Source of the DNA: Kumtagia sp963839725
GTDB lineage: Bacteria > Pseudomonadota > Alphaproteobacteria > Rhizobiales > Rhizobiaceae
Length of the DNA: 64,000 bases
Assembly (NCBI GenBank): GCA_963839725.1
Contig: CAWIWT010000019.1
Coordinates: 1 to 64,000, forward strand
Reading direction: 5' to 3'
The position numbers and the translations under genes were made by a program. Position 1 is the stretch's first letter, and every line of letters starts with the position of its first letter. This document shows positions 26,871 to 36,982 of this stretch, piece after piece. The notes beneath the pieces were generated by a model that had not been told where the DNA came from, made no database searches, and saw only the letters and a list, made by a program, of their open reading frames with translations.

Positions 26871-27571
26871 GGGAGAGTTCCCTCTTCCGAACTTCAAAAG
26901 TCTACTGCGGCCGGAATCGACAAAAGAGATTCCGACAGAGGCAGTTGGTCTCGTGAGCGCACCGAGCAGTGCTGTTGGAGCGCGCCCAGTCCAATGCGGG
27001 AGTCTTGCGCTCTCAGTCGCCGGCCTCGTGAAGTCCCAGCCGGCGATGCGAAATCATACTCCTGATTTGCGTTTGGAGCGAGGGTAAGGCTCATTCGGCG
27101 CCAAACACAACCTAGAGCACCAGCGCCGTTTCCTGAGTTTACATACTGGTACCCGCCGCGCTGGCTCACAGTCCTCCATTTAGGTGAGCCACGCGAACAC
27201 ATTCCGACATCGGCTGCCCTGCAGGCTCCGGCGTCCGGAGGTCTGCCGGATGTTCCGTTTTCAGACCTTCGACAGCGGATCGACGATCGTCCCCCTCGGG
27301 TCAGATTACGTCGACGCCTGCGGGAACCTGAAGGTCCGCTTCTTAAAATCCGAACCTCGAAGCAGTCCGTCCGCCGGCCCGAAGCCGACTTGAGTCTCGC
27401 GCGTCGCGAATGGCCCCTTCGCGCCATGAGGCGACCTTCCCAACTAGCTGATCAAATGAGCACATTGGACAGTTTGCAGACCTTCCGGGCTACTCCGCCG
27501 ATAAGAGAGCCCAGTGATCGTTCAGCAGCCATGAAAGCTAGCGTGGTGCGACTTCAGTAGCTCGAGCCGCG
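26871..27571. other. Long intergenic region with a repeat relic
   Basis: No gene is supported on either strand. Bases 27330-27388 carry the dispersed repeat module GAAGGTCCGCTTCTTAAAAT, followed at 27410 by a GTCGCGAATGGCCCCTTCG segment also seen at about 41390. The remainder shows nothing recognisable. Confidence 0.5.
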
Positions 27572-28765
27572 TCACTGCGGCGGGTGGTAGGGATCAGTCT
27601 GCCCAGGTGCAATCGGCGGATTGGCTTTCAGTGAGGCCGCGTGCTGTTCCAGTTGAGGCAGGGCTGCTTTCGGGACCCACAGGTTCGGAAACAGCGTGTT
27701 CTCGGATTCCTGCGGGTCGTTCAGAACGTTGAAGAGCTTCGGGCTTTGGTATTCGGTAATCTTGCCGAGGGGCGTGTCGATTTCCTTGAAGAGCAGTTTC
27801 CAGTCGCGCCACTTCGCGCCGAAGACGTGCTGCCCACATAGACGATAAAGCCTTCGCGGGGCGACTTCTGCGTCTTGCCGGTGAAAAAGTCGGTCATGTC
27901 CATGCCGTCGATGACGCGATCGCTCGGCACTTTACCGCCGGCGATCTTCGCGAAGTCGGGAACAGGTCCATTTCGTGGACAATTTCATTGCTGACCGAGC
28001 CTGCGGCGATCTTGCCAGGCCAGCGCATCGCGAACGCAACGCGCAAGCCGCCTTCCAGGGGCGTGAGGATGCCGCCGCGCCAAGGGCCGACTGATCCCAC
28101 GCCGGCCGTCTCGATGGTCACGCTGTTGTTGCCGACGGGCAGCACCTCCGGTCCGTTGTCGGCCGTGAAGATGAAGATGGTGTTGTCGCGGATTCCCAGA
28201 TCATCGACCGTCTTCATCAGCTGTCCGACGTTGGTGTCGATCTCGAGAAGCGTGTCCGCCCAGAAACCATTGCCTGTCTTGCCGGCGAACTTTGGATTCG
28301 GGCGCACCGGGAAGTGCGTCAAGGTATAGGGCATGTAGAGGAAGAACGGCTTCTTGGCCTCCACCTGGCGTGTCATGAAGTTGACGGCCTTGGTCGTCAG
28401 GTCGCCATCGATGAGCGGGCGATATTCGAGATTGTAAGGTCGGACTTTCCTGGGCTCTTCCCCTTTCCGGCCCTCGAAAACGGATGCCTCGGGCAGTCCG
28501 CTCTCGGCGAACCCATGCAGCGACGAATACGCCGAATCGTCGGTGGAATCGACGCCGTACCACTCGTCGAAACCCTGGTAGGTCGGAAACCGTCCTTGCG
28601 TGTTCCCCAAGATGCCACTTGCCGAACATCGCGGTGCTGTAGCCGACGTCGGAGAGCATTTCCGCCACGGTCACTTCCCACTGCATCAGACCGTATACGC
28701 CACCGCCATAGGGAAGGGTCGCATTGCCGCTGCGGATGGCGCCGACAGTCTCTTCCGGATTTCAT
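27572..28765 (-). pseudogene. Arylsulfatase, 5'-truncated and frameshifted
   Basis: The minus strand encodes a sulfatase-family protein: IRSGNATLPYGGGVYGLMQWEVTVAEMLSDVGYSTAMFGKWHLG, then FPTYQGFDEWYGVDS, FFLYMPYTLTHFPV, DNTIFIFTADNGPEV, and PWRGGILTPLEGGLRVAFAMRWPG. It runs in pieces to the C-terminus LPQLEQHAASLKANPPIAPG...HPPQ, with TGA at 27572. The catalytic motif Cys/Ser-x-Pro-x-Arg, which carries formylglycine, would lie just before IRSG and is absent. The frame instead opens at a GGAGG-ATG junction near 28765. At least three frameshifts (about 28600, 27960 and 27830) follow. It is a non-functional remnant. Confidence 0.8.
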
Positions 28766-29321
28766 GGCATTCTCCTCCCCTCCAGGTAGCCGTGCCTCGT
28801 TCTCTTTGACCTAAGACTTCACAGCGAGCTGCTGTCAATTAACGCATTGAACCGCGACGAGCCGTGCAGCGGCATCAGGTCCGGGTCTGCTGTGGTCCAC
28901 GCCTGATCAGCTCGCGGCATGATGGGATGCACCTTCTCCAGGTCGAGTGCGGCGTCAAGCTCGGCCGCAACCGCGAGATCAGAGTTCCATCTTACTTGAG
29001 TCGCTCTCTTGCAGGAACCCTACCCGAGGGGTTAGGCCGGTCGAGATCTTCTCCGGTAAAATACAAGCGGCAGTTCGAGCGGTTCGCTCCGCGACGCTGC
29101 CCGAACCGCTCCGGGTCAAGTCGGTTCGTCGCGAAGCCCACTGAGCGCATGCGGACTATTCTGACTTCTCCAACGTCTGAATGATCGGGGGAACTTGCCG
29201 TGCGCGCACCGGCAGCGAGGGTCGTACATGGGTCAATTCTTCCGGTTCTCGAACGGGAAGGTTGCGCCAAGAGACGACATTCCCGCCGTGGGCGGTCGAT
29301 GACCGAGATGCGGCCGATAGT
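28766..29321. other. Intergenic region with repeat relic
   Basis: No gene is supported. Bases 29230-29269 pair with the 40-base repeat at 25690-25729. The region ends at the left inverted repeat of the IS1182 element. Confidence 0.5.
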
Positions 29322-30844
29322 GTTGAAGAAGTCGGCGATGAAGCCGTGGATCGCCTCGCACCGAAGCGTCTTGATTAAGGTCGACGCGACCTCCTCGCCC
29401 TAAGTGGCTCGGACGTGTGTTCCGAGGGTGCAGATCTTGGCCAATTTCCTGAGGTTCTGGGCGATGGCTGCAAGGTGGAACTCATCGCGGGCACCACAGG
29501 GGCCGCGCAATCGCAATCGATCGAGCTTCAGGATGCGCTTGAGGTGCGCGAACAGCATCTCCACCTTCTTCCGCTGATAGCGTGAGATCTGGTAGGCGTC
29601 TGTCTTTGCGATGTCGCGGGCCATGTCGCGCGCGCCCTCATAGATCGAGCGCAGCACCTTGCGCGCCGGCTCCTTCGGGCAACAGCTGGGCTTCAGGGCA
29701 CAGGCGTCGCAATCCAGCTTGCTGGCGCGATAGCGCATCATGCCATTCTCGTCGACGAGAGGATGTGGCACCCGATAGGTCTTCTGGCGCTGCCTGAGCG
29801 TCTTCCCGCCAGGACAGATGTATGTATCGGCCTTATGGTCGTAGGCGAAGTCCTCGCGCGAGAAGGTGCCGTCCTTGCGCTTGGACTTGTCGAACACTGG
29901 GATGTGCGGCTCGATCCCACGCTCATGCACCAGCCAGTTCAGCATTTCGGCCGAGCCGTAGCCGGTGTCGGCAATCAGCCGCTCCGGCCAGAGGCCGAGT
30001 TCGTCGTGCGCCCGCTCGATCATCGTCTTGGCGGCCGTCACCTCGGCTTGGCGCACCGCGGTCGAGGGCTCCACGTCCACGATGATGGCGTGCTCCACGT
30101 CGATCAAATAGTTCGTGCAATAGGCATAGACGGCTGGGCCACCCCAAGCGGCAGTCCAGCGCGCGGCGGGATCAACAGGTGAGACGAACTTGGGCTCCAC
30201 CGGCGTGGCGGCCCCGAAGGCGGCATCATCCAAGGTGGCGAGGTATTCGGCCACGGCCCGCTTGGCCTCAGGCTTGAGCTCCTCAGCTGTTTCAATCCCG
30301 CGCTGACGCTGCGCGTCGGCGACGATCATGCTGGCATCGACCGCAAAGCCTTCGCCGCCAACGAGCCCTTCTGCCATGCAGCGTCGGACCACGGTCTCGA
30401 ACAGTTCGCGCAGCAGATCGGCATCGCGGAAGCGTCCGTGGCGGGTCTTGGAGAAGGTTGAGTGGTCCGGCACCTCACCCTCGAGGCCAAGCCGGCAGAA
30501 CCACCGATAGGCCAGGTTCAGATGGACCTCCTCGCACAGCCGGCGCTCCGAGCGGATGCCGAAGCAATAGCCCACGATCAGCATCCGGATCAGCAGCTCG
30601 GGGTCGATCGAGGGACGGCCGATCGGGCTGTAGAAGGGCGCCAGATACTGGCGGATGGCGGACAGATCGACGAAGCGGTCGATCGCTCTGAGCAGGTGGT
30701 CCGCCGGCACATGCCGCTGCAGGCTGAAACCATAGAACAGCTCCTCCTGCATCACACTTTGCTCGCCCATCATCGACTCAATCTCCTCTTACAACGAAGA
30801 TTGAATCAGTGCTTCAGGACTGCTGCAACCCGGACTTTTTCAAC
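29322..30844 (-). mobile_element. IS1182-family element, copy 2 (diverged)
   Basis: The ends GTTGAAGAAGTCGG (29322-29335) and CGGACTTTTTCAAC (30831-30844) enclose an intact transposase. Flanks read GATAGT on the left and ACTATC on the right, so the inverted repeat may extend six bases further out. Confidence 0.82.
29400..30773 (-). CDS. IS1182-family transposase, intact
   Basis: This 457-residue DDE transposase starts MMGEQSVMQEELFYGFSLQRH. The DUF772 domain (IGRPSIDPELLIRMLIVGYCFGIRSERRL) is followed by AVDASMIVADAQRQRG, IADTGYGSAEMLNWLVHERG, CDACALKPSCCP and KKVEMLFAHLKRILKLDRLRLRG. It is clearly a different member from the copies at 46113 and 50110, sharing most but not all residues, and shows no frameshift. 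Confidence 0.93.
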   Translation of the reverse strand: MMGEQSVMQEELFYGFSLQRHVPADHLLRAIDRFVDLSAIRQYLAPFYSPIGRPSIDPELLIRMLIVGYCFGIRSERRLCEEVHLNLAYRWFCRLGLEGEVPDHSTFSKTRHGRFRDADLLRELFETVVRRCMAEGLVGGEGFAVDASMIVADAQRQRGIETAEELKPEAKRAVAEYLATLDDAAFGAATPVEPKFVSPVDPAARWTAAWGGPAVYAYCTNYLIDVEHAIIVDVEPSTAVRQAEVTAAKTMIERAHDELGLWPERLIADTGYGSAEMLNWLVHERGIEPHIPVFDKSKRKDGTFSREDFAYDHKADTYICPGGKTLRQRQKTYRVPHPLVDENGMMRYRASKLDCDACALKPSCCPKEPARKVLRSIYEGARDMARDIAKTDAYQISRYQRKKVEMLFAHLKRILKLDRLRLRGPCGARDEFHLAAIAQNLRKLAKICTLGTHVRAT

Positions 30845-31092
30845 ACTATCGACTCCGAAGCTGACATTCGAACGTCAAACCACGAATGGCTGCTTCGCGC
30901 CGCATCTCGGTCATTCAGACACGGTCGTCCGTTTGCCGAAAGCGGACTTCGCTGGTAGCGAATTCACCGTGCCAGCTAACACCAATCACTGCCATTCCAG
31001 CAGTACCGGTATCTAATCGTCCCCCCGTCATTGTACCGCTCGTCGGTAGATATAAACACATTGCTTCATCCATTTGCTCCCGTGTTTCATCT
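30845..31092. other. Intergenic region with repeat relic
   Basis: Bases 30893-30960 match the dispersed repeat (core GCGCCGCATCTCGGTCATT). No gene is supported. Confidence 0.5.
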
Positions 31093-31942
31093 GTCCGTTT
31101 GAGCTGGAAGGCTCGAATACATTCCGGTTGTCCTGAGTTCGGTCGGGCTGACCCCGAATCCCCGGCGAAAGACCTTGGCGAAGTAGTTTGGATCGTCAAA
31201 TCCGCACATGCCGGAAATGTCCTTCACCGGCAGGTCGGCGGCCATGGTCAGCAATTTGACTGCACGGTCGAGGCGCTTCTGCAATACAAACTGTGCGGGA
31301 GGAACGCCCTGCTGTGCCGCGAACACCCGTGAGAAATGCGCACGGCTTAGACCTGATAGTTGCGCCAGTTCATTGACCGGCAATGGCTGGTGCAGGTGCG
31401 CACCGATGTGCTCAATCACTCGCCTAAGTTCAGAGACTCTGCTCCGGATCTACCGGATGGGGGCCGAACACATCATCGTAGAGCGCCATCAAAGCCTGAT
31501 AGGCGATCGCCGAGGCGTGCGCCGGCGACGCATCGTGACTGGTCACCATCTGATGGGTACAGCTGGCCAAGGCCTCGATCGTTTCGGCCTTTACCTTGAA
31601 GACAGGGCCTGCCGCCGCCAAGACTTCGCGGTGAATGCGCAGCGCCTCGGCGCCGTGCATGGATATCCAGAAGAACTCCCAACGCCCGCCGCTTTCCACC
31701 CAGTAGCGGTGCGCATGGGGGACGACGACGAGCATTATCTCTCCAGGGCGCGTACGGTAGGAACGATTTCCGTAGCGAAGATTGCCAGCCCCACTGATCG
31801 TGTACTGCAGCACGGTGAACGGTGTCTGCCCCCGTTTGCGCCCATCCCAACTGTAGCTTGGATCGGTTCGAACTTCGTAACCGGTGCTCGTCGGCATGAT
31901 GTGCAGTCGCTGTCGCGCACGCGGCAACGACACCAATTTCAT
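31093..31942 (-). pseudogene. agpT: AraC-family regulator of the alpha-galactoside operon, one frameshift
   Basis: Divergent from the agp-like operon, this reads MKLVSLPRARQRLHIMPTSTGYEV from ATG 31942. An AraC-type cupin-like sensor domain (SYSWDGRKRGQTPFTVLQYTISGAGNLRYGNRSYRTRPGEIMLV) is followed, after a frame change near 31430, by IGAHLHQPLPVNELAQLSGLSRAHFSRVFAAQQG and ISGMCGFDDPNYFAKVFRRGFGVSPTELR. These are the two HTH motifs of AraC proteins. Total length is about 283 residues. Position and type match AgpT, the activator of rhizobial agp genes; the symbol rests on context. Confidence 0.75.
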
Positions 31943-32172
31943 AATCGGTCCTAAGTCGATGAGTTCATTGAGCACAGAATTACCCTACAAAGCACATATG
32001 CTCCCTATCACAACGAAGCGATCTTCCGCATACTAAGCAAAATTGAAACGCAGACACAAATTTCGGAGCTGATGGGGCGGAAGGTTGCCGCCAAGGTTGG
32101 CGGATCAGTTGCGTTCGTGATCGCGAACCGATTTTACCCATCGGTCAAAGTTTCCTGCGGGAGAAGGTTGGA
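31943..32172. promoter_or_regulatory. Divergent promoter region between agpT-like and agaL1-like genes
   Basis: These 230 bases separate the divergent regulator and operon and must hold both promoters. An imperfect inverted repeat GTTCGTGATCGCGAAC lies at about 32112-32127, and CCGCCAAGGTTGGCGG at about 32089-32104. Either could be a regulator site, but neither is proven. Confidence 0.45.
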
Positions 32173-33645
32173 ATGAGCAGCTTCAAGATCACAATCATCG
32201 GCGCTGGTAGCATCGGCTTCACGAAGAAGCTATTCACCGATATTCTATGCGTGCCTGAGCTTCGTGATATCGAGGTTGCGCTGACCGACATCAGCCAGCA
32301 CAATCTCAAGATGATCGAAACGATCCTGTTGAGGATCGTTAAAGCGAACAACCTGCCGACCAAGGTGACCGCTACGACCGACCGCCTCAAGGCGATCGAG
32401 GGCGCGCGCTATGTCATTAGCTGTGTGCGCGTTGGCGGCTTGGAGGCCTATGCCGACGATATCCGCATTCCGCTGAAATATGGCGTCGACCAGTGCGTGG
32501 GCGATACGATCTGCGCCGGCGGCATTCTCTACGGCCAGCGCAACATCCCGGTCATCCTCGACTTCTGCAAAGATATCCGAGAAGTCGCCGAGCCAGGCGC
32601 GAAATTCCTGAACTACGCCAACCCGATGGCGATGAATACCTGGGCGGCGATCGAATACGGCAAGGTGGATACGGTCGGGCTGTGCCACGGCGTGCAACAT
32701 GGCGCCGAACAGATCGCCGAGATCCTGGGCGCCAAGGACGGCGAACTCGACTTCATCTGCTCAGGCATCAACCACCAGACATGGTTTGTGGATGTGCGCC
32801 TGAACGGCCGCAAGATCGGCAAGGAAGAACTGGTTGCAGCCTTCGAGGCGCATCCGGACTTCTCGCAGCAGGAGAAGCTGCGCATCGACGTTCTGAAGCG
32901 CTTCGGCGTGTATTCGACCGAGAGCAATGGTCACTTATCGGAATACCTGCCTTGGTACCGCAAGCGACCGGACGAGATCACCAGATGGATCGACATGTCC
33001 GACTGGATCCACGGCGAGACCGGCGGCTACCTGCGCCACTCCACCGAGAACCGAAATTGGTTCGAGACCGAATATCCGATGTTCCTTGAACAGGCGTCGA
33101 AGCCCTTCGATCGGGCGGCGCGCTCTAACGAGCATGCAAGTCACATCCTGGAGGCGCTGGAGACCGGGCGGGTTTACCGCGGTCATTTCAACGTCAAAAA
33201 TAAGGGCGTCATTGCCAATCTTCCCGAAGACGCGATCATTGAATCACCCGGTTTCGTTGATCGTTTTGGCATTAACATGGTCGCTGGCATCACCTTGCCA
33301 GAAGCTTGCGCCGCGACTTGCGTCTCATCTATCAACGTGCAGCGCATGTCGGTACATGCCGCAGTTTCCGGCGATCTCGACCTTTTGAAGCTCGCGGTTC
33401 TGCATGACCCGCTGGTTGGCGCTATCTGCACGCCGGAGGAGGTCTGGCAGATGGTCGACGAAATGGTCGTCGCACAGGCGCAATGGCTTCCGCAATATGC
33501 GGACGCCGTGCCTGCCGCCAAGGATCGGCTTGCTCGCGCCACCGTGAAAACACGCGAATGGGCAGGCGTCGCCCGCCGTCCGGTCCGCTCGATCGAGGAG
33601 TTGCGCGCTGACAAGACGGCGAAACGCAATCAGGCCGCCGAGTAG
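32173..33645 (+). CDS. agaL1: GH4 alpha-galactosidase (first copy)
   Basis: This is a 490-residue family 4 glycosidase, which uses NAD+ and a divalent metal to hydrolyse alpha-galactosides. It has the dinucleotide motif ITIIGAGSIGFTK at the N-terminus, GDTICAGGILYGQRNIPV, NYANPMAMNTW, CHGVQHG and SGINHQTWF (metal and substrate residues of GH4). ATG 32173 has a GGAG-type ribosome site. It is the first gene of an operon with the transporter downstream. The match to AgaL1 is by family and gene order. Another GH4 activity (for example on glucuronides) cannot be ruled out. Confidence 0.85.
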   Translation: MSSFKITIIGAGSIGFTKKLFTDILCVPELRDIEVALTDISQHNLKMIETILLRIVKANNLPTKVTATTDRLKAIEGARYVISCVRVGGLEAYADDIRIPLKYGVDQCVGDTICAGGILYGQRNIPVILDFCKDIREVAEPGAKFLNYANPMAMNTWAAIEYGKVDTVGLCHGVQHGAEQIAEILGAKDGELDFICSGINHQTWFVDVRLNGRKIGKEELVAAFEAHPDFSQQEKLRIDVLKRFGVYSTESNGHLSEYLPWYRKRPDEITRWIDMSDWIHGETGGYLRHSTENRNWFETEYPMFLEQASKPFDRAARSNEHASHILEALETGRVYRGHFNVKNKGVIANLPEDAIIESPGFVDRFGINMVAGITLPEACAATCVSSINVQRMSVHAAVSGDLDLLKLAVLHDPLVGAICTPEEVWQMVDEMVVAQAQWLPQYADAVPAAKDRLARATVKTREWAGVARRPVRSIEELRADKTAKRNQAAE

Positions 33646-33690
33646 GCTTACCCGCCGATTGGCGGCCGATCGCAAGCGCGCATTGAGAAA

Positions 33691-33711
33691 CCGGACCGCC
33701 AGAAGGTCCGG
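33691..33711. other. Stem-loop between agaL1 and agpA
   Basis: CCGGACC and GGTCCGG are perfect 7-base arms with a 7-base loop, about 50 bases before the binding-protein start. Only a short T-run follows, so it may act as a partial terminator or mRNA stabiliser that sets the ratio of enzyme to binding protein. Confidence 0.6.
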
Positions 33712-33759
33712 CTTTGAGGAGGAGCCGGTCGGGAGATCGGCGCAAATGGGAGAGTATCG

Positions 33760-35847
33760 ATGACATTCAATTACGGCTTTGGAAGGACCGCCATCCTTCT
33801 CATGGGTATTTCGGCGCTTGCCACGCAGGCATGGGCCTCCGAGCCAACCATGGCACCGGAGCAGCCACCATTTCCGGCGCAAGGCAAGATCACCTACGTG
33901 GCGCGCGACTCCATCCTGGAGTTCAAGGCGCTGCCCGAATACAAGGAACCTGCCTGGGTGACGGAAAAGTTCGTCAAGACCGGCAAGCTGCCGCCGCTCG
34001 CCGAGCGGCTGCCGAAGGAACCAATGGTCTTCAAGACCGGGAACATGCCGGACGGCGAAGGCGTTTACGGCGATACGATGCGCCATGTCATCGGTGGGCG
34101 ACCGGAGGGTTGGAACTACAGCGCCGGTCAGACCCAAGGCTGGGGCGGCATTGACATCGGCATGTTCGAATGCCTGACACGTACGGCACCGCTGTTCCAG
34201 GTCGAAGCGACCGATATGGAGCCGCTTCCCAATCTGGCCAAGGGCTGGGAATGGTCGGAAGATGGCTACAAGCTGATCATGCATTTGATCGAAGGCGCGA
34301 AATGGTCGGACGGCGATCCTTTCGATTCCGAGGACATCATGTTCTATTGGGACGACAATGTCGTCGATCCCAACGTATCGCCGCTGAATGGCGCTACGCC
34401 CGAGACATTCGGCGTCGGCACCGAGCTGAAGGCGATCGACAAATACACGATCGAATGGACCTTCAAGGACGCGGTTCCGCGCCAACACCTGTTCTCAATG
34501 GCCTATGGGACGTTCTGCCCGGGACCGTCGCATATCCTGAAGACCAAGCATCCGAAATACGCACCGGGAACCACATACGAGCAGTACAAGAACGGGTTCC
34601 CGCCGGAGTTCATGAATTTCCCGGTCATGGGCGCCTGGGCACCGGTGGCCTACCGCCCGGACGATATCATCGTGCTGCGCCGCAACCCCTATTACTGGAA
34701 AGTAGACGAGGCCGGAAACCAGCTACCGTACCTGAACGAATTGCAATACAAGCTTTCGACTTGGGCCGACCGCGATGTCCAGACGATTGCAGGCTCGGCG
34801 GACTTTTCAAACCTCGAACAACCGGAAAATTTCGTCGAAGCGCTGAAGCGCGCGGCTGAGGAAACCGCACCCGCGCGTCTGGCCTTCGGGCCACGCACCA
34901 TCGGCTACAATCTTTACCTGAACTTCTCGGGAAACGGCTGGGGCGAGCCGGACGAACGCGCTCAGGCGGTCCGCGAACTCAACCGCAATGAGGACTTCCG
35001 CAAGGCCATTACAATGGCCGTCGACCGCGAGAAGCTCGGCCAGTCTCTGGTCAAGGGACCGTTCACCGCGATCTATCCCGCCGGCCTGTCGTCGGCTACC
35101 AGCTTTTATGACCGGGCTTCCGCCGTCTACTATCCGTTCGATGTCGATGGCGCCAAGGCGCTACTGGAGAAGGTCGGACTGAAGGACACGGACGGCAACG
35201 GCTTCGTCAACTTCCCGGCTGACAAGGCCGGAGGCAAGGACGTCGAGGTCGTGCTGCTCGTCAACACAGACTACACCACTGACAAGAACCTCGCCGAAGG
35301 CGTTGTCGGCCAGATGGAGAAGCTTGGCATCCGGGTCGTCCTTAACTCTCTGGACGGCAAGCAGCGCGATGCCAGTATGTACGCCGGCCGCTGGGACTGG
35401 ATGGTTCATCGAAATCAGGCGGAACTCGCCTCGGTGGTGCAGAACACATCGCAACTCGCCGCCACAGGCCCGCGTACGGCCTGGCACCACCGCGCACCGG
35501 AAGGCGGCCAGCTCGATCTAATGCCGTTCGAGCAGGAGCTTGTCGACATCGTCAATAAGTTCATCGCCAGCAACGACAACGCGGAACGCACCGAGCTGAT
35601 GAAGCAGTATGAGAAGGTTGCCACGGCGAATGTGAACTCGGTCGGCCTGACCGAATATCCAGGTGCGCTTATCATCAACAAGCGCTTCTCCAACATTCCG
35701 GTTGGTACTCCGATCTACATGTTCAACTGGGCGGAGGACACGATTATCCGTGAACGGGTGTATGTGAAGGCCGACAAGCAGGGCAGCTACGAACTGTTCG
35801 CCGAACAGCTGCCCGGCAAGCCTGGCGACAGCGGTCCGCTCAACTAA
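33760..35847 (+). CDS. agpA: Periplasmic alpha-galactoside-binding protein, SBP_bac_5 family
   Basis: This is a 695-residue solute-binding protein with signal peptide MTFNYGFGRTAILLMGISALATQAWA. It belongs to the oligopeptide/nickel-binding family (SBP_bac_5), as does AgpA, which binds melibiose and raffinose in Sinorhizobium. Family landmarks are GWEWSEDGYKLIMHLIEGAKWSDGDPFDSEDIMFYWDD, YRPDDIIVLRRNPYYWKVDE, and NEDFRKAITMAVDREKLGQ. It is followed by two permeases and an ATPase of the Dpp/Opp type. Length and operon position match agpA. Confidence 0.88.
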   Translation: MTFNYGFGRTAILLMGISALATQAWASEPTMAPEQPPFPAQGKITYVARDSILEFKALPEYKEPAWVTEKFVKTGKLPPLAERLPKEPMVFKTGNMPDGEGVYGDTMRHVIGGRPEGWNYSAGQTQGWGGIDIGMFECLTRTAPLFQVEATDMEPLPNLAKGWEWSEDGYKLIMHLIEGAKWSDGDPFDSEDIMFYWDDNVVDPNVSPLNGATPETFGVGTELKAIDKYTIEWTFKDAVPRQHLFSMAYGTFCPGPSHILKTKHPKYAPGTTYEQYKNGFPPEFMNFPVMGAWAPVAYRPDDIIVLRRNPYYWKVDEAGNQLPYLNELQYKLSTWADRDVQTIAGSADFSNLEQPENFVEALKRAAEETAPARLAFGPRTIGYNLYLNFSGNGWGEPDERAQAVRELNRNEDFRKAITMAVDREKLGQSLVKGPFTAIYPAGLSSATSFYDRASAVYYPFDVDGAKALLEKVGLKDTDGNGFVNFPADKAGGKDVEVVLLVNTDYTTDKNLAEGVVGQMEKLGIRVVLNSLDGKQRDASMYAGRWDWMVHRNQAELASVVQNTSQLAATGPRTAWHHRAPEGGQLDLMPFEQELVDIVNKFIASNDNAERTELMKQYEKVATANVNSVGLTEYPGALIINKRFSNIPVGTPIYMFNWAEDTIIRERVYVKADKQGSYELFAEQLPGKPGDSGPLN

Positions 35848-35969
35848 ACCGCCTCCCAAGTGCGCTCTCCTCCGGTTGGTCCAAAGCCCGCCGGGGGAGC
35901 CCCTTCCCCAAAAGAATCGGCGCCCGCCGGGTGCGTTGGGGCGCCATCAACCGCAGAGAAGCCAACGCC

Positions 35970-36980
35970 GTGTTCCGATTTCTGCTCATGCGCATCGCCT
36001 CGGCCATTCCGCTGCTGCTCGTGCTCAGCGTTGTGACCTTCGCGATCATCCAGGCGCCGCCGGGCGACTACAGCGACTACATTCGCTCGCAGGCAATCAA
36101 TCAGGGCGGCGCTTCATACGAGGAAGCGGAAGCGCAGGCGCAGGCCTACCGTGTTGCCAACGGCCTCGATAAGCCGCTGCCTGTCCAGTATGTGAATTGG
36201 ATCGCTGGCATATTCACACGCGGCGATTTCGGCCACAGCCTCTATTACAACAAGCCGGTGGCCGATGTGGTCGGCGAGCGTCTGCCGCGCACCCTGGCGC
36301 TGGCGCTTGTCTGCCATATCCTGGCGTCGATCATTGGCATCGCCTTCGGCATCTTCGCCGCGACGCGGCAATATTCATGGGTCGACACGCTGCTTTCCGG
36401 CATCGCCTTCCTCGGCATGACGGTGCCGCGCTTCCTCATGGCGCTGATCATCGTCTACATCCTGGTCTTCCATTTCAATGTGTCGGACATCAACAGCTTC
36501 CACTCGGCCCGCTATGGCGGCGCGCCCTGGTCGTGGGACAAGTTCGTCGACCTGTTGAAACACGTGTGGCCGGTCATCGCCATCGCCACCTTTGGCGGCC
36601 TCGCCTACAATATGCGCGTCATGCGCGGGAACCTGCTCGACACCCTCAACGCCCAATATGTCGAGACGGCGCGCGCCAAGGGCTTGAGCGAAGGCGCTGT
36701 AATCGTGCGCCATGCCGTTCCCAACGCGCTGCATCCGCTTATCATGTATCAGGGCGTCGTGCTGCCCTACATGCTCACGGGCGAGATCGAGACGGCGATC
36801 ATCTTCGCGCTGCCGACCGTCGGGCCGGCCATCGTCGGCTCCATGTGGGTGGGCGACGTCTATGTCACCGCCACCTTCATGATGGTTCTGTCGGCGACGC
36901 TCATCCTCGGCAACATCATTGCCGACATGCTGCTTGCGCTGGTCGATCCACGTGTTCGCATCGGTGCGGAGGGCAACTGA
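35970..36980 (+). CDS. agpB: ABC transporter permease, DppB type
   Basis: This 336-residue inner-membrane permease has an N-terminal helix (FRFLLMRIASAIPLLLVLSVVTFAII) and the family motif LPRTLALALVCHILASIIG. The EAA-type loop is RGNLLDTLNAQYVETARAKGLSEGAVIVRHAVPNALHPLI. I chose GTG 35970; the open frame reaches 35931, and ATG 35988 is also possible. It forms the channel with AgpC for alpha-galactoside import. The next gene begins two bases after its stop. Confidence 0.88.
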   Translation: MFRFLLMRIASAIPLLLVLSVVTFAIIQAPPGDYSDYIRSQAINQGGASYEEAEAQAQAYRVANGLDKPLPVQYVNWIAGIFTRGDFGHSLYYNKPVADVVGERLPRTLALALVCHILASIIGIAFGIFAATRQYSWVDTLLSGIAFLGMTVPRFLMALIIVYILVFHFNVSDINSFHSARYGGAPWSWDKFVDLLKHVWPVIAIATFGGLAYNMRVMRGNLLDTLNAQYVETARAKGLSEGAVIVRHAVPNALHPLIMYQGVVLPYMLTGEIETAIIFALPTVGPAIVGSMWVGDVYVTATFMMVLSATLILGNIIADMLLALVDPRVRIGAEGN

Positions 36981-36982
36981 CG

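Noticed and set aside
29322..30844. Third identical IS1182 copy of the 46/50 kb type
   Set aside because: Its transposase differs at many residues (for example MMGEQSV against MMGERTV and a different linker), so it is a separate family member and not part of the composite pair.
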